Below the pieces are notes generated by a model that was not told the DNA's origin, ran no database searches, and saw nothing but the letters and a program-made list of their open reading frames with translations. The translations under genes and the position numbers were made by a program. Below, piece after piece: positions 7,548 to 15,919 of a DNA stretch of 64,000 bases. Each line of letters opens with the position of its first letter. Positions within the stretch are counted from its first letter, which is position 1. This DNA is from Okibacterium sp. HSC-33S16 (lineage in GTDB: Bacteria; Actinomycetota; Actinomycetes; Actinomycetales; Microbacteriaceae), in the NCBI RefSeq assembly GCF_024171565.1, contig NZ_JALJZZ010000007.1:1-64000 (forward strand), written 5' to 3'.

Positions 7548-9082
7548 GGGTTTTCTCCGCTTTCGTGGGTTTCTCCAGCCGCAGCCGCAAGGATTTCGAC
7601 CTGCGTGGCATCCGCTGTGAATTCATGGGCGATCTCACCGCTTCGCACCACGAGGATGCGGTCCGAGATTCGGAGGACCTCGCCGAGGTCGCTCGTCACC
7701 ACAAGCACCGCGGTACCTTCGGAGGCGAGGTCGTCGATGATGCGATGAATCTCTTCCTTGGCGCCGACGTCGACGCCCTGTGTCGGTTCGACGAGGACGA
7801 GGAGTTGCGGGCGGTTGACCAGCTGACGCGCGAGGACGACCTTTTGGGCGTTACCTCCGGACATGGCGCTGATCGGCTGGCGCTCGCTCGGCGTCTTCAC
7901 GGAGAGCCGGGAGATGAAGTCGCGGGCGATGTCACGTTCGATGCGGCGCTCGACCCAGCCGCGGATTCGCGACAACAACTGGAGCTCGCCGATGGTGATG
8001 TTGAAGGCGATGCTCTGAAACGAGAACGAGCCCTGAGCGGAGCGGTTGGCCGGGAGGAGGTGAATGCCGCGTTTCTTGGCGGACGACGGACGGTGGAACA
8101 GCGCCGGGGAACCGTGGATGAGCATTCGCCCGCCGGTGGGACGCTGCATTCCGTAGATCGTGCTCGCAATCTCACCCGCGCCGGACCCGATGAGCCCGTA
8201 GAGGCCAACGATTTCTCCGGCACGAACGCGAAAGCTCACGTCACTGAAAAAGCCCTGGAGAGTCAGCCCCTCGAGGTCGAGGACGACGTCGCCTCGGGTC
8301 GCTTCGACGTCGGTGCGCGACTCAGCGAGCGCGCCTCCCACCATGAGCTCGGCGATCTCCCGAACGGTGAGGTCGCCGATGGGCCGGGTCGCGATGGTCT
8401 CGCCGTCGCGCATGACGGTGACCACGTCGGCGATGCGGAACAGTTCATCGAGGCGGTGCGAGATGTAGATGACCGACACCCCCGTTGCCGTCAGCCGGTG
8501 AATGACGGCGAAGAGGACGTCGATCTCCGCATCGGTGAGGATGGCGGATGGTTCGTCGAGGATGAGCACGCGGGCCTCTCCGGCGAGCGCCTTCGCGATC
8601 GACACCTGTTGCTGTTGGGCAATGGACAGGGCGCCGACCGTGCGGGTGGCGATGTCGGTGTCGAGTCCGACGGTCTCAAGCAGGGAACTCATTTGCTCGG
8701 CCTGCCCTGCCCAGTCCACGCGCACGCCCTTGCGGAGTTCCCGCCCCACGAAGACGTTCTCAGCCACACTGAGTTCCGGGAAGAGTTGCGGCTCCTGATA
8801 GACGGTCTGGACTCCCAGCCCAATGGCATCCGTTGTTGAACCGATCGATACCGGCTCACCGTTGAACTGCAGGGAACCCGCGTCTGCCCGCTCTGCGCCG
8901 GCGAGGATCTTGATGAGGGTGGATTTGCCCGCACCGTTTTCCCCCACGAGCGCATGCACGGAACCGGGAGCAACGCTAAGGTCGGCGTTGCGGATGGCGC
9001 GCACACCCCCATAGGTTTTGACGATTCCCGTCAACACCACACGGGGGACGGCTGTCGCCTGTTCGGCTGCTGTGTTGGACAT
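7544..9082 (-). CDS. rhaT: Sugar ABC transporter ATP-binding protein (RhaT-like)
   Basis: A 512-residue double ATPase that powers the importer from the cytoplasmic side. The first domain has Walker A GENGAGKST (about residues 50-58), an altered signature ALSIAQQQQVSIAKAL and Walker B LILDEPSA. The second domain has a degenerate Walker A (GLIGSGAGEI), as usual in this family, and a good signature MSGGNAQKVVLARQL. Its Walker B reads LLVLVEPTQG, with valine in place of the normal aspartate. GGAGA precedes the ATG at 9082. This RhaT is the Rhizobium-type ATPase, not the E. coli rhamnose-proton symporter. Confidence 0.87.
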   Translation of the reverse strand: MSNTAAEQATAVPRVVLTGIVKTYGGVRAIRNADLSVAPGSVHALVGENGAGKSTLIKILAGAERADAGSLQFNGEPVSIGSTTDAIGLGVQTVYQEPQLFPELSVAENVFVGRELRKGVRVDWAGQAEQMSSLLETVGLDTDIATRTVGALSIAQQQQVSIAKALAGEARVLILDEPSAILTDAEIDVLFAVIHRLTATGVSVIYISHRLDELFRIADVVTVMRDGETIATRPIGDLTVREIAELMVGGALAESRTDVEATRGDVVLDLEGLTLQGFFSDVSFRVRAGEIVGLYGLIGSGAGEIASTIYGMQRPTGGRMLIHGSPALFHRPSSAKKRGIHLLPANRSAQGSFSFQSIAFNITIGELQLLSRIRGWVERRIERDIARDFISRLSVKTPSERQPISAMSGGNAQKVVLARQLVNRPQLLVLVEPTQGVDVGAKEEIHRIIDDLASEGTAVLVVTSDLGEVLRISDRILVVRSGEIAHEFTADATQVEILAAAAGETHESGENP

Positions 9083-9149
9083 GGTTCTCCACTGCGATCG
9101 AGGGCAGATCCCGGAGGGCTCCGTCGGCGGAACCCTCCGGAATGGGCGA

Positions 9150-10187
9150 TTAGTAGTCGAAGTCGTCGACGTTCTCGGTGGTGATCTTGAGCGGTGGACC
9201 GAGCAGGAGCACCTTCGAGTCAGCGTCGTACGTCACCTCGGGCAGGTCATCACTGACGTTGTTCGTCGCTTCGAGCTCGGTGCCCTCTGCGAGCTGGAGT
9301 CCGACCCAGGCGGTGAGGTAGCCCAGCGCTTCGACATCCCAGAGGATCGAAGCGCTCGAGGAACCGTCTTCAAGGTACGGCTTCATCGACTGCGGAGTTC
9401 CGAGTCCGACGGTAAACACCGTGCCAACCTTGCCGGCGTCAGACACCGCTTGGGCAACACCAGGCGCGCTCGACGTGCATTCACCGACGAGACCGGTGAG
9501 GTCGGGGTGCGCGTTCATCAGGTCGGTCGCCATGGAAGTCGCAGCCGCTTGGTCTTCTCCGGCATAGACGGTGTCAACGATCTCAGCGTCCGGGTACTTC
9601 TCCGCGGTGTATGCCTTCTGCACGTCGATCCACGCGTTGAGGTTCGCCGCGGTCTCGCCGCAGGAGACGATCGCGTACTTCCCTGAACCACCCATCGCTT
9701 CAAGCAACGCGTCGGTGAGGCCCTCGCCGATCCCGTCAACGGAGGCTTGGTTGACGAACACCTCACGCACCGAGTTGGGAGCGTCGGTGTCACTCGTAGC
9801 GACCTTGATCCCGGCGTCAGCAGCTTCCTGCAAGAGAGGCGCCATGGAGTCGGGGTCGTTGGGAGCAACGATGAGCGCGTCGACGCCCTGTTGGATGAAG
9901 GAGCGGACGATATCTGCCTGGGCGGCAGCATCGGCTGTGGTTGGACCTTGGTACAGCCACTCGATGCCGAGTTCCTCTGCCGCTGCCTTACCACCGGCGT
10001 TCATGGCCTCAAAGTAGGGGATGCCTTGCAGCTTGGGGACGAAAGCAACGCTGATCTGGTCGTCGCCGCCTCCGCCTCCGCCGCCGTCACTTCCTCCACC
10101 AGAGTCTCGGCTCGTGCACCCGGTAGTGGCGAGTGCCGCTGTCAGCGCGAGTGCGCCGAACACAAGTAACTTCTTCCTGATCAACAC
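9150..10187 (-). CDS. rhaS: Sugar ABC transporter substrate-binding lipoprotein (RhaS/LsrB-like)
   Basis: A 345-residue extracellular sugar-binding lipoprotein. A GTG at 10187 is chosen because the Lys-rich start, hydrophobic stretch and lipobox ending at Cys24 (LATTGC) follow directly, and AGAGG lies about 8 bases upstream; the longer frame to 10496 adds basic, low-quality sequence. After a Gly/Ser-rich linker comes the type I periplasmic-binding fold (ISVAFVPKLQGIPYFEAM, then DALIVAPNDPDSMAPLL), which is typical of rhamnose and autoinducer-2 binding proteins. It is the first transporter gene behind the DeoR regulator. Rhamnose is favoured over autoinducer-2 because rhamnose enzymes surround it and no lsr-type genes are present. 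Confidence 0.86.
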   Translation of the reverse strand: MLIRKKLLVFGALALTAALATTGCTSRDSGGGSDGGGGGGGDDQISVAFVPKLQGIPYFEAMNAGGKAAAEELGIEWLYQGPTTADAAAQADIVRSFIQQGVDALIVAPNDPDSMAPLLQEAADAGIKVATSDTDAPNSVREVFVNQASVDGIGEGLTDALLEAMGGSGKYAIVSCGETAANLNAWIDVQKAYTAEKYPDAEIVDTVYAGEDQAAATSMATDLMNAHPDLTGLVGECTSSAPGVAQAVSDAGKVGTVFTVGLGTPQSMKPYLEDGSSSASILWDVEALGYLTAWVGLQLAEGTELEATNNVSDDLPEVTYDADSKVLLLGPPLKITTENVDDFDY

Positions 10188-10284
10188 AGTGGTGCCTCTT
10201 TCTTCTCTGAATTGGGCAACAGTGCCCTGCGGGTCGCAACACTCTTGTCGCGAAGTCGATGCGGAGAACGACGGTGACGTGCGG

Positions 10285-11097
10285 TCATGCCGGCACCGCC
10301 TCGTTCGATGGGGTTGGTGTGCGGGATGGCACCGGCACAATATGGACGTCGACTCCTGAGCCTCTCCACGTTTCGGCAAACTCAGGACCGACCGCTTCAT
10401 CGGTGTACAGCGCCGAGATCCGCTCGGGGCCAGCAAACGGGTGGAGGCCGAATCCGGTCGCCTTCGCCGCGGTGAACAGGCCAACCACCGAATCACAGGA
10501 GCGCGCCAACACTTTCTTCGCCTCGCCCTCTTCGCTGGACAACTCGAGCAAGCCCAGGCTGCGCGAGACGCTCGATGCGCCGAAGAACCCGACCTTCAGC
10601 CGGCCTCGCCCCTCAAGCACGTCGCTGAATGCGCCGACGACCGAGCGGGATGCACGACGCAACACTCCACCGGGAAGGATGACCGTGGCATCCGTTCGTT
10701 CCATCAACAGACCGGCGAGGTGGATGCCATTGGTCACGACGACCAGGCCGGTGCGACTTATCAGTTCGGTAGCGAGATAGTGCGTCGTCGTGGATGAGTC
10801 GAGCGCGATGACGTCTCCGTCGCGCACCAGGCTGGCTGCCGCAGCAGCGATGGCCCGTTTCGCCGCGGCATCGGATCGGAGCCGACTCTCGAATGCGCCC
10901 TCGTCACGGGGCGCGGTCGCGACGGCTCCGCCGCGAACCCGGCGCAACAGCGAACGCTGCTCGAGCAGGTCGAGGTCTTTTCGTACAGTGACCGGTGAGA
11001 CACCGAAGCGTGTGGCGAGGTCGTTGACCGTGACACGGCCCTGCGACGTGAGCTCATCGAGGATGGCCTCCTCACGCACGAAGTCGTATCGACTCAT
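10285..11097 (-). CDS. DeoR-family transcriptional regulator (RhaR-like)
   Basis: A 270-residue DeoR/GlpR-type regulator. The winged helix is at about residues 8-55 (VTVNDLATRFGVSPVTVRKDL), and the sugar-phosphate-sensing domain contains DGDVIALDSSTTTHYLA and the later GVFGAS-like segment KVGFFGAS. The ATG at 11097 has GGAGAAAG upstream. It heads the minus-strand cluster deoR-rhaS-rhaT-rhaP-rhaQ, the same order as the Rhizobium rhaRSTPQ locus, and is divergent from a second DeoR gene. Local control of the importer is likely; an effector such as rhamnulose phosphate is an inference. Confidence 0.85.
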   Translation of the reverse strand: MSRYDFVREEAILDELTSQGRVTVNDLATRFGVSPVTVRKDLDLLEQRSLLRRVRGGAVATAPRDEGAFESRLRSDAAAKRAIAAAAASLVRDGDVIALDSSTTTHYLATELISRTGLVVVTNGIHLAGLLMERTDATVILPGGVLRRASRSVVGAFSDVLEGRGRLKVGFFGASSVSRSLGLLELSSEEGEAKKVLARSCDSVVGLFTAAKATGFGLHPFAGPERISALYTDEAVGPEFAETWRGSGVDVHIVPVPSRTPTPSNEAVPA

Positions 11098-11133
11098 CGC
11101 TTTCTCCGTTCGACCGCACTGACGAACTCTCAC

Positions 11134-11190
11134 GTTTGATGTTGAAACATAGAGCCAATCGTCACTTCGCGTCAAGAAACGAAATCAAAC
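11134..11190. promoter_or_regulatory. Inverted pair of 15-base sites between two divergent deoR genes
   Basis: Site 1, GTTTGATGTTGAAAC (11134-11148), and site 2 read on the minus strand, GTTTGATTTCGTTTC (11190-11176), share the first seven bases and several later ones. They lie between divergent DeoR-type genes, where auto-regulatory operators are expected. Site 1 also lies within the palindrome ATGTTGAAACAT (11139-11150). Confidence 0.4.
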
Positions 11191-11266
11191 TGTTGCTTTA
11201 CGGTTGCGCGAGCGTGCTAATTGACCTGCGCGGTAGCATTTCCCCGAAGCGAGGAGCGCAGGGATC

Positions 11267-12028
11267 ATGGCCACAACATCGACGGTTGACGCTGAATCAC
11301 GTCGGGAGCGCCTGCTCGACATCCTCTCCGCCGACGGGATTATCCGTCTGGAGGCCGCCGCCGAGCGACTCGGCGTTTCGGCCATGACAGTGAGACGCGA
11401 CCTCGCCGACCTGGAGGCGGAAGGGCAGCTTCGACGCGTGCGGGGCGGAGCGGTACCGTCGCTGAAACCGCGCTCGTTCGTTGACCGGATGTCCACAGGC
11501 GCGGAGGCGAAGCGGATCATCGCCGACAAGGCACTCGCCCTCATGCCGACATCGGGCGCCGTTGCCTTCGACGCATCCTCCACGGCTGGCACCGTTCTCT
11601 CGCGCATGGATGGCCTCGACCGGGACCTGACGATTGCGACCAACTCGTACGAGAACTTCCAGAGCGCCCGACGCGTCGGGGGCACCGCTGTGCTCATCGG
11701 CGGCGAAGCGGAGGAACGGACCGACAGCTTCGTCGGACTGCTCGCCTGCCAGGCCGCCGGCTCGTTGCACTACTCGCACTTCTTCACGTCGGCGGGTGCC
11801 GTAGACCCTGAACGAGGCAGCAGCGAAGTGACGCTCGCCGAAACGCAGGTGAAACTTGCCTTTGTGGACGCCGCCGACGAAACGGTGCTTCTCGTCGACT
11901 CGTCCAAGCTCGGCCAGCGAGCCCTCGCCCGGGCCCTCGAGTGGCAACGGATCAGCGTCCTGGTGACGGAACTGGATCCGGCTGACAGCCGCCTCGACCC
12001 GTACCGTGAGCTCGTCACTGTGGCGTAG
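11267..12028 (+). CDS. Second DeoR-family transcriptional regulator
   Basis: A 253-residue DeoR/GlpR-type protein. The helix-turn-helix segment is IIRLEAAAERLGVSAMTVRR at about residues 22-42, followed by the sensor domain with AVAFDASSTAGTV, and the C-terminal VLLVDSSKLGQRAL, which matches the conserved D-(S/H)-S-K motif of this family. An AGGA-like site precedes the ATG. It is divergent from the first DeoR gene and lies 82 bases before the rhamnulose-1-phosphate aldolase gene on the same strand. It is therefore a candidate regulator of the aldolase/kinase genes, separate from the importer's regulator. Confidence 0.84.
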   Translation: MATTSTVDAESRRERLLDILSADGIIRLEAAAERLGVSAMTVRRDLADLEAEGQLRRVRGGAVPSLKPRSFVDRMSTGAEAKRIIADKALALMPTSGAVAFDASSTAGTVLSRMDGLDRDLTIATNSYENFQSARRVGGTAVLIGGEAEERTDSFVGLLACQAAGSLHYSHFFTSAGAVDPERGSSEVTLAETQVKLAFVDAADETVLLVDSSKLGQRALARALEWQRISVLVTELDPADSRLDPYRELVTVA

Positions 12029-12043
12029 GCGCGGCACGGATTC

Positions 12044-12088
12044 TTGACGGATTCCGCGGTCGGTGTTACTTTCTGTAAGAGTTAACAC
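12044..12088 (+). promoter_or_regulatory. Promoter of the aldolase-kinase genes with an inverted repeat over the -10 box
   Basis: TTGACG (12044-12049) and TACTTT (12067-12072) are spaced by 17 bases, a good primary-sigma promoter. GTGTTA (12064-12069) and TAACAC (12083-12088) form a 6-base inverted repeat across the -10 box and the expected start at about 12079, which is the position expected for a repressor operator. Confidence 0.6.
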
Positions 12089-12110
12089 GAACGAACAACG
12101 GAGATTGCGC

Positions 12111-14147
12111 ATGACGAACGAGACCGCAGCGGCACTGATCGCGCGAAGCAACCGGCTCGGCGCCGACCCGAAGAACACCAACTACGCTGGCGGCAACACG
12201 TCTGCCAAGGGAATCGAGACGGACCCGGTCACCGGTGAAGACGTCGAACTGCTCTGGGTCAAAGGCTCGGGCGGTGACCTCGGCACCCTCACCGAGAAGG
12301 GCCTCGCTGTTCTGCGGCTCGACCGCATGCGCGCCCTCCAGAACGTCTACCCGGGCGTCGACCGCGAAGACGACATGGTCGCGGCATTCGACTACACCCT
12401 CCACGGCAAGGGCGGCGCTGCCCCCTCGATCGACACGGCCATGCACGGACTCGTCGATGCCGCACACGTTGACCACCTGCACCCCGACTCCGGAATCGCG
12501 ATCGCCACAGCCGCCGACGGCGAAGAACTGACGACGACGATCTTCGGCGACAAGGTGGTGTGGGTTCCGTGGCGCCGCCCCGGCTTCCAGCTCGGGCTCG
12601 ATATCGCTGAAATAAAGGCGAAGAACCCGGAGGCAATCGGCTGCATCCTCGGCGGGCACGGCATCACCGCGTGGGGTGACACCAGCGAGGAGAGCGAGAA
12701 GAACTCCCTCTGGATCATTGACACCGCCGCTGAGTACATCGCCGCGCACTCGCGGCCCGAGCCGTTCGGTCCGGCACTCGACGGATACGCCGCCCTCCCT
12801 GAAGCGGAGCGCCGCGCCAAGGCCGCGGCCCTCGCGCCGACCCTGCGCGGACTGGCATCCACCGACAAACCACAGGTCGGTCACTTCACCGACGACGCTG
12901 TCGTCCTCGACTTCCTGGCTCGCGCCGAGCACCCGCGCCTCGCCGCACTGGGCACGAGCTGCCCTGACCACTTTTTGCGCACCAAGGTGAAGCCGCTTGT
13001 TGTCGACCTGCCGGCATCCGCTTCTGTGGAAGAGACGATCGAGCGACTCACGACGCTTCACGAGGAGTACCGCGCCGATTACTCCACTTACTACGAGCGC
13101 AACGCGACTGCCGACTCCCCCGCAATCCGAGGCGCAGACCCGCTCATCATTCTCGTCCCAGGTGTCGGCATGTTCAGCTACGGCGCAAACAAGCAGACCG
13201 CACGCGTCGCGAGTGAGTTCTACATCAACGCGATCAACGTCATGCGCGGCGCCGAGGGGCTGTCGACGTACGCGCCGATCGATGAGGCGGAGAAGTTCCG
13301 CATCGAGTACTGGGCACTCGAGGAAGCGAAGCTGCAGCGCATGCCCAAGCCCAAGCCGCTTGCCACCCGCATCGCACTGGTGACGGGTGCGGCCTCCGGC
13401 ATCGGTAAAGCCATCGCGAAGCGCCTCGCCGCAGAGGGAGCGTGTGTCGTCATCGCCGACCTCTCCCTCGTGAAGGCACAGGACGCCGCCGCCGAGATTG
13501 GCAACACCGATGTGGCTGTCGGCATCGCCGCAGACGTCTCGAACGAGAAGGCCGTGCAGGCAGCGATCGACGCGGCTGTTCTCGCGTTCGGCGGGCTCGA
13601 CCTCGTCGTGAACAACGCTGGCCTCTCGCTGTCGAAGTCGCTGCTGGAGACCACCGAAGCGGATTGGGACCTGCAACACAATGTGATGGCGAAGGGCTCG
13701 TTCCTCGTTTCCAAGGCCGCTGCTCGGGTGCTCATTGACCAGAAGCTCGGCGGCGACATCATTTACATCTCGTCGAAGAACTCGGTCTTCGCCGGACCGA
13801 ACAACATTGCATACTCGGCCACCAAGGCTGACCAGGCGCACCAGGTGCGACTGCTTGCCGCCGAACTCGGCGAGTACGGCGTCAAGGTCAACGGCATCAA
13901 CCCGGACGGCGTGGTGCGCGGCTCAGGCATCTTCGCCTCGGGCTGGGGCGCCAACCGGGCCAAGACCTACGGCATCGAGGAGGAGGACCTCGGCAAGTTC
14001 TACGCCCAGCGCACGATCCTCAAGCGTGAGGTTGTGCCCGAGAACGTCGCGAACGCCGTGTTTGTTCTCTGCACGAGCGACCTCTCGCACACGACCGGAC
14101 TGCACATCCCGGTCGACGCCGGAGTTGCTGCGGCCTTCCTGCGATGA
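12111..14147 (+). CDS. rhaD: Bifunctional rhamnulose-1-phosphate aldolase / lactaldehyde dehydrogenase
   Basis: A 678-residue two-domain enzyme (also called RhaEW). The N-terminal class II aldolase domain splits L-rhamnulose 1-phosphate into dihydroxyacetone phosphate and L-lactaldehyde; zinc ligands are visible in DHLHPDSG (about residue 122) and GGHGITAWG. The C-terminal short-chain dehydrogenase domain has TGAASGIGKA near residue 427, NNAG and the catalytic AYSATKA; in characterised relatives it oxidises lactaldehyde to L-lactate. The ATG at 12111 follows GGAGAT. The gene is followed after 34 bases by rhamnulokinase and preceded by a clear promoter. The L-lactate product fits the LldD gene nearby. 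Confidence 0.92.
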   Translation: MTNETAAALIARSNRLGADPKNTNYAGGNTSAKGIETDPVTGEDVELLWVKGSGGDLGTLTEKGLAVLRLDRMRALQNVYPGVDREDDMVAAFDYTLHGKGGAAPSIDTAMHGLVDAAHVDHLHPDSGIAIATAADGEELTTTIFGDKVVWVPWRRPGFQLGLDIAEIKAKNPEAIGCILGGHGITAWGDTSEESEKNSLWIIDTAAEYIAAHSRPEPFGPALDGYAALPEAERRAKAAALAPTLRGLASTDKPQVGHFTDDAVVLDFLARAEHPRLAALGTSCPDHFLRTKVKPLVVDLPASASVEETIERLTTLHEEYRADYSTYYERNATADSPAIRGADPLIILVPGVGMFSYGANKQTARVASEFYINAINVMRGAEGLSTYAPIDEAEKFRIEYWALEEAKLQRMPKPKPLATRIALVTGAASGIGKAIAKRLAAEGACVVIADLSLVKAQDAAAEIGNTDVAVGIAADVSNEKAVQAAIDAAVLAFGGLDLVVNNAGLSLSKSLLETTEADWDLQHNVMAKGSFLVSKAAARVLIDQKLGGDIIYISSKNSVFAGPNNIAYSATKADQAHQVRLLAAELGEYGVKVNGINPDGVVRGSGIFASGWGANRAKTYGIEEEDLGKFYAQRTILKREVVPENVANAVFVLCTSDLSHTTGLHIPVDAGVAAAFLR

Positions 14148-14181
14148 GTCGACCCGCTTCTCGAATCACCGGGGTCGCGGC

Positions 14182-15600
14182 GTGACCGGCACGGTTGCCG
14201 CCGTCGACCTCGGTGCAACCAGTGGCCGGGTCATGCTCGGCCACGTTGGTCCGAACGAGCTTCGGCTTGAGTTGGTGTCGCGCTTCCCGAACGGCCCGGT
14301 GGAGGTCAACGGCTCGTTGCACTGGAACCTCACGGGGCTCTACCAGTCCGTGCTGGCTGGCCTCACCGAAGCCGCCACTCGCGCTCCGGACCTCGCGAGC
14401 ATCGGCATCGACTCGTGGGCCGTCGACTACGGGCTCCTCTCGGGTGGCGCGCTTGTCGGCGAGCCGTTCCACTATCGCGACAGCCGCACCGCCAAGGGCG
14501 TCGCGGCCGTGCACGCCCGGGTTCCGTTCGCCGAGCTCTATGCCCAGAACGGCCTGCAGTTCCTCGCGTTCAACTCGCTGTACCAGTTCGCGGCCGACGG
14601 CGACGCCCTGCACACCGCCGACTCTGCACTCCTGATTCCCGACCTACTGGCCTACTGGCTGACCGGCGCCCGCGTTACCGAGTCCACCAACGCGTCGACC
14701 ACCGGCCTTCTCACCGTGACGGGTCAGTGGAATGAGTCACTCATGGCCCAACTGGACCTGCCGCGGGAGCTCTTCGCTCCGCTGGTTTCCCCCGGCGCTC
14801 CCATCGGCACACTGGTGCCGCAGGTCGCCGAGCACACCGGCCTGGCGCCGAGTACCCCCGTGACCGCCGTTGGCTCGCACGACACGGCATCCGCCGTCGT
14901 TGGGGTTCCGATGACGGCCCCGGACGCCGCATACATCTCCTGCGGAACCTGGGGGCTCGTCGGGCTCGAGCTCGATCGCCCGGTCCTCAGCGACGCCAGC
15001 CGCGACGCCAACTTCACCAACGAGGGCGGTGTCGACGGCCGAGTGCGGTTCCTGCACAACGTGATGGGCCTCTGGCTGCTCAGCGAATCCGTGCGCACGT
15101 GGGAACGCGAATCCGGCACAGCCATCGACCTGCCGACCCTTCTGGCCCAGGCCGCCGCCGTGACCGGTCCGGTTCCCGTCTTCGACGCCAACGACGCGCG
15201 CCTGATGGCTCCCGGCGACATGCCGGCCCGCATCGCCGAACTGTTGCGTGAATCGAACCAGCCGGTACCGCTCTCGCAGGCGGAATTCACCCGATCAATT
15301 CTTGACAGCCTTGCGGATGCCTTCGCACACGCCGTGCACACCGCGTCGCGCCTTGCAGGCACGAACGTTTCGGTCATCCACATCGTGGGTGGTGGGTCGT
15401 TGAACACCCTGCTCTGCCAGCTCACCGCTGACCGCGCCGGACTCCCCGTGCTGGCCGGACCGGTCGAAGCAACAGCGATCGGCAACGTGCTCGTGCAGGC
15501 CCGAGCGGTCGGACTCATCGACGGCGACCTCGAATCGCTGCGGGCGCTCGTGGCCGCTTCGTTCGAACCGGTGCGCTTCGAGCCCCGAACTCGGCGCTGA
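14182..15600 (+). CDS. rhaB: L-rhamnulokinase
   Basis: Phosphorylates L-rhamnulose with ATP to L-rhamnulose 1-phosphate, the substrate of the preceding aldolase. The 472-residue protein belongs to the FGGY kinases: the N-terminal phosphate motif is AAVDLGATSGRVML, the substrate region includes SIGIDSWAVDYGLL, and the second half contains PVTAVGSHDTASAV and the C-terminal GGGSLNTLLCQLTAD typical of rhamnulokinases. GTG at 14182 is taken as the start because the open frame upstream runs over the aldolase gene and the conserved domain begins four codons later. The ribosome site is weak, so coupling to the aldolase gene is likely. Confidence 0.91.
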   Translation: MTGTVAAVDLGATSGRVMLGHVGPNELRLELVSRFPNGPVEVNGSLHWNLTGLYQSVLAGLTEAATRAPDLASIGIDSWAVDYGLLSGGALVGEPFHYRDSRTAKGVAAVHARVPFAELYAQNGLQFLAFNSLYQFAADGDALHTADSALLIPDLLAYWLTGARVTESTNASTTGLLTVTGQWNESLMAQLDLPRELFAPLVSPGAPIGTLVPQVAEHTGLAPSTPVTAVGSHDTASAVVGVPMTAPDAAYISCGTWGLVGLELDRPVLSDASRDANFTNEGGVDGRVRFLHNVMGLWLLSESVRTWERESGTAIDLPTLLAQAAAVTGPVPVFDANDARLMAPGDMPARIAELLRESNQPVPLSQAEFTRSILDSLADAFAHAVHTASRLAGTNVSVIHIVGGGSLNTLLCQLTADRAGLPVLAGPVEATAIGNVLVQARAVGLIDGDLESLRALVAASFEPVRFEPRTRR

Positions 15601-15630
15601 GCTGGCCCGCGCTGGGGTGATGAAGGCGAG

Positions 15631-15849
15631 TTAGCCGATGAGGGCCGCAACGGCCGCGATCGCGCTGGCCAGGGTGACTACTGCGGCGACAATGACGAGC
15701 ACGACGTGCACGGTGAGGAATCTGGTGGCTCTGCCCGAGGCATCCCGCGCCCGAGGATCTTTCACGACCCGGCGATACAGCGGAGGCCAGACGATGAGGT
15801 TGAACACAACGTTGACGAGCAGGAGAGCGACGAGAAGCGGGGAGTCCAT
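15631..15849 (-). CDS. Small two-segment membrane protein (SCO4848-like)
   Basis: A 72-residue protein with two hydrophobic stretches, about residues 3-22 and 45-71, joined by a basic loop (YRRVVKDPRARDASG). The pattern of an N-terminal segment, a KDPRA-type loop and TRFLTVHVVLV resembles the SCO4848 family of actinobacterial membrane proteins, whose role is unknown. The ATG is preceded by TAGATT exactly six bases away, suggesting a leaderless mRNA; the GGAGG that touches the ATG is too close to serve as a normal ribosome site. It is divergent from the hydroxyacid dehydrogenase gene. Confidence 0.7.
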   Translation of the reverse strand: MDSPLLVALLLVNVVFNLIVWPPLYRRVVKDPRARDASGRATRFLTVHVVLVIVAAVVTLASAIAAVAALIG

Positions 15850-15855
15850 CCTCCG

Positions 15856-15913
15856 AATCTAACAGCGCGGCCGATGTCAACTCCCCGGGCGGCCCACCAC
15901 CCTTCGCTAGGCT
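15856..15913. promoter_or_regulatory. Divergent leaderless promoters
   Basis: TAGATT (15861-15856, minus) and TAGGCT (15908-15913, plus) each end six bases before the start codons at 15849 and 15920. Both genes would thus start transcription at or next to the first base of the start codon. No good -35 boxes are seen. Confidence 0.5.
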
Positions 15914-15919
15914 CGAATC

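Noticed and set aside
9150-10187. Autoinducer-2 (Lsr) importer instead of a rhamnose importer
   Set aside because: The binding protein family allows it, but no lsrK, lsrF or lsrG genes are present, whereas all rhamnose enzymes are, and the order with DeoR matches rhaRSTPQ.
12066-13841. Open frame of 591 codons antisense to the aldolase-dehydrogenase gene
   Set aside because: Composition typical of GC-rich shadow frames and no start signal; the plus-strand gene has complete motifs.
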